From NCBI GenBank assembly GCA_036897485.1, contig JAYMTF010000601.1, forward strand, positions 1-33,009: 33,009 bases of DNA, read 5' to 3'. Below are positions 1 through 9,954 of the stretch, piece by piece (positions within the stretch are counted from its first letter, which is position 1; each line of letters opens with the position of its first letter). The position numbers and the translations under genes are program-made. The notes below the pieces were generated by a model. It saw only the letters and a list, made by a program, of their open reading frames with translations. It was not told where the DNA came from and did no database searches. The DNA is from Pelargonium nanum (lineage: Eukaryota; Streptophyta; Magnoliopsida; Geraniales; Geraniaceae).

Positions 1-191
1 TTGATTGTAACAAATTTTCCACATACTGTTACAATAGGGAGAGTAGAATAATCTGCAAAAATGGCCACAGCCGCCCTAGGAAGCATTGTTGTAACCCTCA
101 ATCGAGTCATAATCACTAATTTATGTAGCATTCACGGTTTCATGAATTAGAAATATCCGATTTTTTTTTATTGAAGCAACATACATGAATT

Positions 192-3100
192 TCACAGAAC
201 CGATTTGATATCATCAGCTATGTTCTTGGCATCTACTTGAATTCCATAGAATCCCATTCTTGACAACCCGATGCAGTATAAACCATTTTTGCCCTTCCAG
301 TGATTGGGATAACCTTTCTTCGGGATCCCATCGTCCCCCAGATGACTCTCGTCCTTTTCCTGTTTAACACAATCCGAATATTGTTAGTTTATCGGTACGT
401 TTTTTGCATAATAATCAAGTTTTATTATTATTCTGTTTTACCTTGAGCCATATATTTGTCGATCTCTTGAAGCCGGTAGCGAAAATAATCGAGTCATATT
501 GATGCGACTTGCCGTTGTTGAATAGCACTTGATTGCCAGTTATGCTTGTTATGGCTGGCAAAACCTGTTGTTTGTATTGTGTACAGATCAAGTATCATTT
601 TACTTATCTCAAATTACGAATATTGCACAAGTTGAAAGGACTTTATAGTATAAAAGGCCAGTTTTAGCCTCAAAAACTCATTTATGTTCAAACTATGTTT
701 TAATAAAGGGGACACAATTGAGTTCATAGGAAATAGAAAGGTGAAACAATTGTCAAACATTATGTTTAGCTATTAGGACATTTTTTTTTACTTACAGTTG
801 TGTTTAAAAAAATATAATTTGATACTAAGGGGTCATTTTGGATTATTACGTGGGAACTATTTTGAGTTTAAAATAAAATAGAGACCAAATCGGATCAAAA
901 CACGAAATTTCAGTAGTCAAAATGAATCTTTTTTTGGTCTAAACCATGAGGTTTCTGAGCGGGCTCGCAAACTCGCGGTTGGCACCTTTAAGTCGTTCTA
1001 CCACATTCAGACTAATCTTCATTCGAGCCGGGTAGGACCAAAAGGGCGGCAAAGCTCTCCCTATCAAGTTTTAACGCAGCTGCATTTCCTGATAATCAAA
1101 TTCGAGACCTCAAGTGAAGCTAGAACAACCTTTTACCAATTGATCCATGTGCTTAGATGATGTCAATTAAATATGGTTAAAAGTTAAAACACAACTCTAT
1201 TTCGAGCTCCACAACTCAAAATCTGTCTACCATGAACCATGCAATTGCAGAAGTCTACTCCCTAAAACACTGAAAAGTAACTCTAACACTTATTTTATTT
1301 TGTCAAATTGATCTAATTAATTATTAATTGCTCTATCCGTTCAGTCTATTTTAAATCTGATTTGCATTTTAATATCTTTTTATTAGATCAGGCAAATTTA
1401 TACATTTTTATATTAAATTCAACTAAGTTTTTTATATGAAATCTAAATTGTTTAGCTATACACAATTTGTATAGTCATTGATGTGACATGTGGGGATGCT
1501 AAAATCTAATAATGGGTTATATTTTATGATTTATTTTATAGCTGACTTTAACCTTAATCTTGACCAACATCCTTTGCTAGAAAGTCAACAAATCTTAAAG
1601 ACTCATCATTCACCAAAAAAAACAAGTTGGCAAAACTTTCTCCAAATCTCAAAATCTAACATATATTCTAATAACAAAACGTAAACTTGGCGGTTCTGTT
1701 CTTCAATATTATAAGATATGACCATGTTCCTCAAGTTACCAAACATGTTTGTCTTAATTGTTAGTAAACCACTAATGATTGGATTAATAGTAATTTTAAG
1801 TACAATATTTGCAATTTTTGTGCCTTACCTGAATCTCGCCGGACTTTATCTTTTTGCAAGTTCCGACGTCGATGACCGGGTACTTCCCGTATTTGAGTTT
1901 CATCAAGAAAGCTCCTTCCTTCGGCTTCTCAATGCCATATTTGGTGAGGTCTCCGTAAACTAATCTGCTTAGCACCTCCATCAACGAGTCCGCCATGTGA
2001 AGTGGAACATTATGCTCCACTAGAGCCACAGCCAAGTGCACCATGCCCCTAGACAATACATGAACCTACAAGGTGACATGAACGGATGTGAGCGAAAGTG
2101 ATTCTACGTAATTTTACGAAATCATGTCTCAAAATGTGTGCATTAAGACATGATATAACAAATATTAAAGTGATGACTTAGCCAAATAAAAGTACGTCAA
2201 ATGTTGAATCATACTAATAAATCAGGAAGCTCGCGCCATAAATACATAAAAAGAATATTGATGTAATATATGAAACATTTTAACACGTTTATGTTCATTC
2301 TATCAATAAAAATGATGTGTCATTTACCACATTTGTTGACACATTATATATTATGTTCAACATTTGAGATTTACAATTCTATCTATGTCATTAAACTTGT
2401 AATTGTGTGTCTATGTATGAGATAAATTCAAGTAAATTTTATCGTGAGCCAATATATAAAATGAAAAATAAAAGAAAACATTTTTGATGATTCAATTTTT
2501 TTCCCTTTATAAAGAAAACAAACTTAAGTATTCAGTGAATCATTGTATCTCAAAATGAAAGCATCCTTTCTTTATGTGTGTGTATTGTTCAAAAGTATTA
2601 CTTTAGTACACAGAAAATAAAAGCCAATTTATAACTTTCATTAAAACTCTTTTCATATAACTGAGGAAAAAAACACTTTGGCGCATGAACTTACGCATAC
2701 TCTATTAATCAGTTTATCAGTTAAGCGGTCTAATATTGAATTTAAAATATATTAAATAATTATTTTTATTTTAATTATTTTGCTAACCATGCATATATAA
2801 ATTTATTAAAAATGAAATCAGTTGATTGATATAAGAGTTACCGGACTTCGCACGACAATGGACGTTTTGGCGCCGTGGTTGCAGAGGTCGAGAGCGATTT
2901 CCATGCCGGAATTTCCAGACCCGACCACCAGCACATTCTTGTCTCTATACTCCTTCCCCGACCTGAACCGCGTCGAATGGACCACCTCTCCGCCAAATGT
3001 CTCCAACCCATCAACCTCCGGCACATACGGGTTCGTCGCCTCTCCGGTGGCCACCACCAAGAACCTCCCGGAGTACTCCTCTGTTTCGCCGGAGCTCAGA

Positions 3101-3453
3101 TTCCTCGCCTTCACTACCCATTTCTCCGCCTCCTCGTCGTACTCCGCCGACTCCACCGACCGCCGGAACGTCGGAGAAATCTTGAAATGAGAGGCGTATT
3201 GATCCAAGTACTCGACGAACTGGTCCTTGGAGACGTATTTCGGAGCCTTCGCCGGAAGTTTCATGTTCGGGAGCTCGCAGAACTGCTTGGCCAGGTGGAG
3301 GTGGAGCCGATCGTAGGCGTATTTTTTCCAGAGAGGAGCAAAGCAATCTTCTCTTTCGAGAACGATGTTGGGTATGGAGTGGAGGCTCAGGCACGCCGAT
3401 ACGGACATTCCGGCGGGTCCGGCTCCGACCACTATCACCGACGAATCTTTCAT
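192..3453 (-). CDS. YUC10: YUCCA-type flavin monooxygenase (indole-3-pyruvate monooxygenase, YUC10/11-like)
   Basis: Predicted join, in transcript order: 3453-2842, 2065-1829, 564-442, 359-192, giving 379 residues, close to the roughly 380-390 of YUC10/YUC11. The family turns indole-3-pyruvate into the auxin IAA, using FAD and NADPH. Visible motifs: FAD-binding GAGPAG at residues 10-15; the FMO-identifying motif [11 protein letters not shown] at 153-163; NADPH-binding GSGNSG at 178-183; and the FATGF block at 311-315. All introns are GT-AG and all junctions are phase 0 (for example RSP joined to VHVL). The start at 3453 is the first methionine at the conserved N-terminus; the frame stays open to 3591, but that stretch looks like 5' UTR below a TATA box. 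Intron 2 (565-1828) carries a SINE-like insertion. Assignment to YUC10 rather than YUC11 rests on length, exon number and general likeness. The family call is near certain; the symbol is tentative. Confidence 0.93.
929..1156 (-). mobile_element. tRNA-derived SINE-like element in intron 2 of the YUCCA gene
   Basis: On the minus strand a polymerase III box A-like motif (TGGATCAATTGGTAAAAGG, 1147-1129) is followed by a box B-like motif (GAGGTCTCGAATTTGA, 1111-1096). A body then reads GGGAGAGCTTTGCCGCCC and CCCGGCTCGAAT, phrases I recall from dispersed SINEs of eudicots. It ends in a run of seven A (complement of the T run at 929-935). It is GC-richer than the surrounding intron and inserted in the same orientation as the host gene. 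I could not fix a clear target-site duplication, so the 5' edge is approximate. Confidence 0.6.
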
Positions 3454-3547
3454 TGATCCCGATGCTCTGTTTTGCTCTGTTCTTGTTGCAGAGGAAAAAA
3501 AACAGGGGATGTGATGTGAGAGGTAAAACAGAGGATGGCAATGTGGG

Positions 3548-3555
3548 TATTTATA
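3548..3555 (-). promoter_or_regulatory. Probable TATA box of the YUCCA gene
   Basis: The minus strand reads TATAAATA, about 95 bases upstream of the ATG at 3453. This places a start of transcription near 3520 and a 5' UTR of about 65-70 bases. It is the reason for rejecting the longer in-frame methionine at 3591, which lies upstream of the box. Confidence 0.6.
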
Positions 3556-3599
3556 GGAGGAAGTAGGGGTAAGTTGGTAATTGGATATCACTCTCAGGC

Positions 3600-5105
3600 T
3601 GGTGGATTGTCAAAAAAGAACTCTAGATATTGATATTGACATTACTTTTCATCAATCTAATAAAAGAAAATTACATATATTTTTTTATGAGTTGAGATGT
3701 ACAAGAAACTCAATTTTTCTGTGATTTTAAAGAAAATTCAAGACGCTTGTATTTTTTGTCCTAATATACCATGCTATCAATTTTATTGTATAATTAAATT
3801 ACACAACAAATCAATGGTTTTGTTTTTCATAATTACTTTCAAAATGTTAGTATGTTCTTCAACAAGTAGATCGGAGACTACTGTTGAAACCAATTCAATC
3901 TAGTACTATCTAATTTCACAAGTTCACCATTCAAATCAACTCATATCTCAATTCAACATATATAAGAGTCTCATAATTACATTGAAACTCTTCAAAACTC
4001 TCTATCAATCACAATCACATAGTTTCTCCTACGAATACATGTTTGATTTGAGTCTTAAGATATTACACATTTATACTCTTGTGAATTATACTTGTTAGTA
4101 GGTTCACTCTCTTACCATCACGTCAGAGGTGAATTTAATTGCAACATTGGTCTTCAATCAACGCATGCTCTCTACTGTAAGAGGGCTGCTTGTGAAAAAT
4201 CGAGACATTTGATATTCAATCACCGTCAGACAATATATATAAAAAAAATTGTTTATGCAGTAATCATGGTTGAAACAGCACATCAATTTAATTACATACA
4301 AAGGGTTGAGCGTTCACAAGTAAAATATTAGTCGTGCTGGTATATAATTTTGTTTTCACTATTATATGCATCTATCCACTTTGTTTTTTTTATAAAAAAT
4401 CAATACCAAAATATTTCATAACTATGATTTCAACATTTCTTCATGTACAAGTCTCACATTATTTTTATTCTCATATTATAAACAAAATTAGATATTAACA
4501 TGCTAATTTTGATATTTTATTTAACATATTATTTAAAAAATTACATAGTTTGATGTGACATAATGAAGCGTAAGATCAATCCCAAAATCTTTTGAGACTT
4601 GTTTTGCAAAATTGGTTGTCATATTCATGTTTTTTTTTATGGTTGGATAAATATTTTCCTATGTTTACATTTATGTGAACAAAATACCAAGAAAACAACT
4701 AGACATTATGATGAAGAAGCCATGAAAATGTAGGGACCATCTACTATTAGATTGAGTTGTTGCCCTAACAAGACCTCTCCTCTCAATCATACCTTGTATT
4801 AATCATGGAAAAAAAACCTCTTCTTTTATACTTGTCTTGTTTTTAAAGGAAAAGGAACCAAATTCTTACAAGTAGTTTCCAATTAATTATCAACATGTCC
4901 ATCAATGTATAAATAAATGTCACCTATAAACTTAATCGATTTAAGTGTTTCATGCTGCCACGTCAACAAAAAAATAAAAAATAAAACATTTTCACAACAA
5001 TCTAATTTGACGACATTAATATGGATTGAGCCAATTTCAAAACAAAATAGCATAGTTTGAGATAAATTAAGTAATACGAATCTGATTCACATCCAAAAGA
5101 GCACC
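3600..5105. other. Intergenic, no gene seen
   Basis: AT-rich DNA upstream of the YUCCA gene. Only short, unconvincing reading frames occur. The stretch around 3950-4190 has the flavour of an old LTR (open text with ordered short motifs), but no ends, primer-binding site or target duplication could be recognised. Confidence 0.5.
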
Positions 5106-5404
5106 CAAGGATACATAAAAAAGGTATTGAATCGATTCTTTTTAATCAATAGATCCACACGCAACTTCGAGTTTGGAATTCCAGGAGCTCAAATAGGATA
5201 TGATACTATGAGTCATCGAACTCTAATGAAATATACGGTCAACCCATATTTATCGAGTTTGAAAAAATGTTCGAAGAAAAGCTTCGATCCTCTTCTTTTT
5301 ATCGAGAGATACATGAATCGGGATCCTGCTGCATATAGAGACAAATGGTCCAAGGGGGCAAGAATTTCCAGGAACATTTGGACCATTTCGTTTCTGAGCA
5401 GAAG
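5106..5404 (+). pseudogene. ycf2: Nuclear plastid DNA fragment: broken piece of ycf2
   Basis: The translated text ([16 protein letters not shown], then [13 protein letters not shown], then SMNRDP-like [15 protein letters not shown]) matches the plastid Ycf2 protein as I recall it, over about 100 residues. From about 5354 the match moves to another frame: a run of five G is followed by [15 protein letters not shown] in the shifted frame, so an indel has broken the reading frame. The match stops near 5404. Ycf2 is normally over 2,000 residues and plastid-encoded, so this is a small transferred fragment (NUPT) with no expected function. Several substitutions and the frameshift show it is not recent. 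Confidence 0.85.
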
Positions 5405-6829
5405 AAATGTAATTGAAGATCATATTATAATAAGATTAAATTATATATGAATTCAAAACAAATCAAGTAATTTGTGGACCAAAATGAATAACTTTTCTAA
5501 ATAAATAATCAATAAATAAACCTAGACGCTATTGACTTCAACTGAACAATAGTTTTTTGTTTGGGTCAATTGTACATTATTGTCATTTAAACATGGATTT
5601 TGCCAGAAAAAGTTGGACTGATCTTAGTTGTAATAAATAAATAAATAATGAGCAAAAATGAGGGATGTGCATAAAAAGCCGAAAAACTGACGGACACGCG
5701 CCGGAACCGCACCGAACAGAGATGCTAACGATCTGACACGGTTTATAGAATTGGATAATATTAGTTTTCGGTGCGGTTTGAATATACCCAAACCGCGCTA
5801 AAACCGAAACTGACTCACAATATTAGCCTATTAGGAGGCAATGAACAGTGGAAAAGTCTTAAATGACCTTGATCTATGGGCCTGTGATGAATGTGGTTTG
5901 GTTTGGGCCTCTAGGATTGAGCCCAATTAAAATTATAGAAGAAAAATATATGATAAAAAAAGCTATATTACATTTGTTAATTAGTGATTGATCCAAGAAA
6001 CATTATAGTAATGATTTATACTTAGCTTATTGTTTAATAATAATAATAATAAAAAATTATATTAGTTTTTACACTAATGAAAGTCAGATCATATGTCGAG
6101 CGTACGCATGTTTGGATCTAAATTATCATCTTCACATGCCCCATATTACATATGACGGCGTTGTATTGATTGCGAGTCCACTCTAAATATTTCATGTTTA
6201 AAAAAAAACAACCTAACTCTAATAATGTGATATATTTTATTTTATGAGCACAAACAACAAGAAATTAACAAATTATTTTATCCTCTGGACATGTTCTTAA
6301 GAAAATGACCACTGAATATGTATTCCATTTAACAATGAAACTTGACTTAGTCTTTTGTATTTTATCTAATCCACACACTCAAATTAAAATTTATTTTAAA
6401 AAAATGTTTCATTCTGATCCCTTAAAAATTTATTTTGTTTCCAATTGGTACTCAATTTGATTTTGTTCTTATTTGATCCTCAAATTTTCCATATGGTTCC
6501 AATTTAGTCCCAATCCATTCTATTTTGTTTTGTATTGATTCAACTCACATTGTGAATGTGACTAATTTGAAACGAAATTGTGTAAATAAGGGACAAAATT
6601 TGACAAAATTGATTTGACGACCACGTGTCTCAATTATAAAATTTTGTTTAAAATTGACATTACATTGTATGCTCTAAACATGTTTGGAATTCCGATTAAA
6701 ATTTAGCAAGATTGTTTGTGCATTCAAACATTGTAAATTGTTCAAATTTAAGAATGCTAAGAAACTGAAATTGGAAATTTAAGTCAACAAATAAAACAAA
6801 AGTAGAAGGTAAAATAAATAATAAAAATA
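5405..6829. other. Intergenic, degenerate repeats only
   Basis: No gene is visible. A GC-richer patch at about 5680-5815 contains the 12-base inverted repeat AACCGCACCGAA (5705-5716) and TTCGGTGCGGTT (5767-5778). A (TAA)n tract lies at 6035-6051. The stretch 6410-6660 is rich in phrases such as CCAATTTAGTC, seen again in the element at 17843-18341, suggesting remnants of dispersed repeats. Confidence 0.45.
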
Positions 6830-6848
6830 ATATATGTGTGTGTGTGTG

Positions 6849-7013
6849 TTTTTTTTTTTTTTTTGTATTTTCTTTTTAAAGTTGAGCTACACAACAGGGG
6901 GTAGCTCTCCCCTTTTAACCCAAACCCCACCCCACCCGACGCAATGAGATTTGAACCCACGACCTCCTACGTGAAGATGTGTGTTTTGACCATTGCGCCA
7001 CCCCCTAGGAGGC
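6849..7013 (-). mobile_element. tRNA-derived SINE with poly(A) tail and possible target duplication
   Basis: On the minus strand, box A-like GGTGGCGCAATGGTCAAAAC (7002-6983) is followed by box B-like GTGGGTTCAAATCTC (6960-6946), a short body, and a tail of 16 A (T run at 6849-6864). The flanks share 15 identical bases, ATATATGTGTGTGTG at 6830-6844 and 7014-7028, which would fit a target-site duplication. Part of that is a TG microsatellite, so chance identity is possible. There is no cloverleaf, so it is not a functional tRNA gene. Confidence 0.72.
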
Positions 7014-7028
7014 ATATATGTGTGTGTG

Positions 7029-8904
7029 AAAAGTAAAGGTTTTGGAGAAAAAAAGTGGGTAAGTAAGTTACTTGTAAATGGGGTGAATGTTGGAGTAAGA
7101 GTAGCAATGACAAAGAAATGGGAAGGACATGTCTTCTTCTGCAAACTGCAATGCACACCTCCTCATCTCATGTCCTCTTCAATAATGCATTTTTGTTATC
7201 TACTTTGTCGGCAATTTCATGTGATCCTCCTCTGCCCAATCCATACAAAAACTCTAGTTACACCCTCATTTCTTTTGTCCTAGAAAATATGGTAACCTTG
7301 TTTTTCTAACCTTCTATTATATAATATACATAAAAATTTATTCAAAATGAAGGCAATCGACCGACTTAAGTTGATGCAACTGATAGATGTTTCTTGATTA
7401 TTTTACGACTTTTTATGTTGTTTAAAATTCAGTTGTAGTGTTTTTGATGTGTTTGTTGATTCTGTTATCTTTGTGTACATTTTCAAAATTGTCTTTTTGT
7501 TTAGATATTAAGTAGACATGTCGAGAGATCTAATTCGTTATTCTTTTCAATTGATAGGCTGTCCTTGTCCGTTACTTTTTCCGTCTATTATAAACTCACG
7601 CAAGTACAAAGATAACCCCTCATACTCATACCTACAGGCTACAACTCATATGTATCAAAGCACTTGATATATAAATATATTATTATTCAGTTTAGAAAAA
7701 TACAATTATGTATTACCACTTGCAACTAATTAATTAAACATCTTCAGTAGAATAATTCATAGTATGTAAACAATTGACTATTTTTAATAGTGCTATATAT
7801 GTGCTACCGTTAAAATTAGTGCAAAAAGTCTTGTAATCTTTTTTATTCTTCTTAGCTTGACCTCAATTAAATAAGACTACTCACACAAAAAAATACTACT
7901 ATTAAAGCAAAAGAATATATAAGTAATTTTTTTTTGAAGAAATATTAATTGTAATAATTGAGATTTGAGAGTGGTTAGTCTAAACGAACAATCAATTGGC
8001 TTAAATTAAGCCATCAACAAAGCTGCAATACCTCATTAAAAAAATAAAAAATTACATGAGATACCTCTGAACTTGTCACCTCCAACAGTTGGCATCTTCG
8101 AGTTTATTTTTCCGCAACTTTACACTACCCTAAACTATGTTGAGTCATTTCATTATAGAGTTAGAAAAAAAATGTTGCTGAAATGGGCTGGGCTGGATAC
8201 TGCTGGATGGTGGGCTATTTTTCTCCCTTTTTAGTTTTATAATACATTTCAATTGGGCCTAACATATGGGCATAAACACAAATTTCATTCATAATAAACA
8301 TGGGCTTTTGGGTCAGTGGAGTGGGCCCAGGCCCAGATTCAGCTTTCAATGAATTAAATATTATGGTTATTTTATATCTTATCAATGGAACAAAAAATTG
8401 GAAAAACAAGAAGCAAAACAACAAATAATCTAAAACCAATGTGAATTTTGGCTAATGAATCTTATACCGTTAGCAACAACCAGAAAGAAAAAAACAAGAG
8501 CATGTGGAGGGAACAGAAGATACAAAATTATTAAATAGATCCTCCAAGAGTAGCCATAAATTCTACAAAATCCTTGTGAAAATGAGTGTTTTATATGATC
8601 ATCCGAAATCTGACCCGACCTTAACCCGACCAATCCGAAGACCCTGTAAGATAGGGTTAGAGTAAGTATTCAAACAATCCGGTACCGACCCAATCCTACA
8701 TTTTGCCATCTCTAGATGGTACAACCAATAAAGTATTTAAATTTATCCAATTACATTAGCCAAAATATCTATAAGACTATAACCCAATTCCCATAATTGG
8801 CGCCTATTAGTTGACAATGCAATTTCACGGGTCACAAAACTAGTGAACAACAAGAACCTAGTAGAGCCATCAACAACAACAAAGGTAAAAAGACACCTAC
8901 TATC
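7029..8904. other. Intergenic, no gene seen
   Basis: AT-rich. Two GC-richer islands, 8175-8340 (repeated GGGCTGGGCTGG and GGGCCCAGGCCCAG phrases) and 8595-8710 (repeated GACCCGACC and CCGACC phrases), look like remnants of dispersed repeats. No open frame resembles a known protein. Confidence 0.4.
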
Positions 8905-8990
8905 ATGTGCTCCTCAACAAAATCACAATTCTCACTTTGTCTCTTTGCTCAACCTCTGCATATGCATAGCTGTCCCAAACCCACCACCAT

Positions 8991-9014
8991 CTCTCTCTCT
9001 CTCTCTCTCTCTCT
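8991..9014 (+). repeat. (CT)12 microsatellite in the probable 5' UTR or promoter of the AGP gene
   Basis: Twelve uninterrupted CT units lie about 100 bases before the AGP start codon. CT-rich tracts are common in plant 5' UTRs. The tract may also be length-variable. Confidence 0.85.
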
Positions 9015-9111
9015 AAAACCATACCTTTTAAGCCTTAATCATCACCCCATTGAAAACCCAACTCCCACATTGCCACATTCTTCTTCCAAACATTGATTCC
9101 ACCATCATTTA

Positions 9112-9555
9112 ATGGCTTCCTTTTGCTCACTACTCTCACTCCCACTTCTCATCCTCTTCATGGCCTCCACAGTTCCCTCCATTAAAGCCTCTTTGCCTTA
9201 CCATTTCACCATGAGAGTCTCCTCCATCTCAGCCTCACCTTCCTTGCTTCCATACCCATCTCCTCCTCTCTCTAGCCCATCCCCAACTCTCTCTCCTGAC
9301 ATCACTCCTCTTTTTCCATCTCCTGCTCCTGACTCATTTCCTCCATCTGAGTCCTCACTCCCCACCATCCCCTCCAGCCCCAGCCCTCCCAATCCTGATG
9401 CCATTTCTGCTCCTGGTCCTGATGGGTTTGCTTTTGCTCCATCTGGGTTCATGCCAGCTACTACCTCCACATCTTCTTCATTGAACCAGCTCAATTTCAC
9501 ATTGTTTTTGAGCTTGGTGGTGCTCTGGTTGGTGCTGCAGCTTTCTGGCATGTGA
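9112..9555 (+). CDS. AGP26: Classical arabinogalactan protein, AGP26-like (GPI-anchored)
   Basis: Single-exon gene of 147 residues; AGP26 of Arabidopsis is of similar size. Layout: a hydrophobic signal peptide (about 1-26, cleavage probably after A26); a Pro/Ser/Thr/Ala-rich region (about 36-120) with SP, AP and TP pairs, the expected sites of prolyl hydroxylation and arabinogalactan addition; small residues around 120-125 as a likely GPI attachment zone; and a hydrophobic tail (129-145). The segment TIPSSPSPPNPD followed by FAFAPSG (85-112) is the most specific match to the AGP25/26/27 group. Such proteins sit on the outer face of the plasma membrane and in the wall. The start is the methionine that heads the signal peptide. 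The gene converges with the NET3 gene, whose stop lies 400 bases beyond. Confidence 0.9.
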   Translation: MASFCSLLSLPLLILFMASTVPSIKASLPYHFTMRVSSISASPSLLPYPSPPLSSPSPTLSPDITPLFPSPAPDSFPPSESSLPTIPSSPSPPNPDAISAPGPDGFAFAPSGFMPATTSTSSSLNQLNFTLFLSLVVLWLVLQLSGM

Positions 9556-9954
9556 GAAGAGGTAATGTAGTGGGCTGCTCCACTCCAATTGTTTGTTTGT
9601 GTCACTGTTTTTGTTTGTTTGTCCTTTTGTTATTGGTGTATAGTATTAGATTATTAGAATATGATATGGTTTAGTAGTTTAGTGTGATGGCATTGTTTAG
9701 AATGTGAGTGTAACAGTTTCAAGAACAGAACAGAACAGACATCATATAAAATAAAGCTGTATTTTTTATCCCACTCTCTGGGTTTGGAATAAGGATTTGA
9801 TATAATAACTATCAGGTCGTTGGTTTCAATCTTCACAGAATTGCGAGCAAAAAACGACTGTATTAAGCATATAGTTTCAACATGAATATATATTTATAAG
9901 CATTGATCTACACAAACTACACTGTTTGCTAGAGCCAAAGTTCCTTTCATACAT

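Noticed and set aside
2822-3456. Several plus-strand frames of 60-190 codons
   Set aside because: They are antisense shadows of YUCCA exon 1, which is GC-rich and so has few stops.
3454-3591. N-terminal extension of the YUCCA protein by 46 residues
   Set aside because: It lies across the TATA box and leader, lacks family likeness and would sit before the conserved FAD motif start.
3950-4200. Possible LTR of a Copia-type element
   Set aside because: No TG...CA ends, primer-binding site, target duplication or coding remnant could be recognised.
6946-7002. A tRNA gene on the minus strand
   Set aside because: Box A and B are present, but no cloverleaf with paired arms can be built and the segment has a SINE body and poly(A) tail.
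9198-9605. Minus-strand frame of 135 codons rich in glycine and glutamate
   Set aside because: Antisense of the arabinogalactan protein, whose signal peptide and GPI tail identify the true strand.
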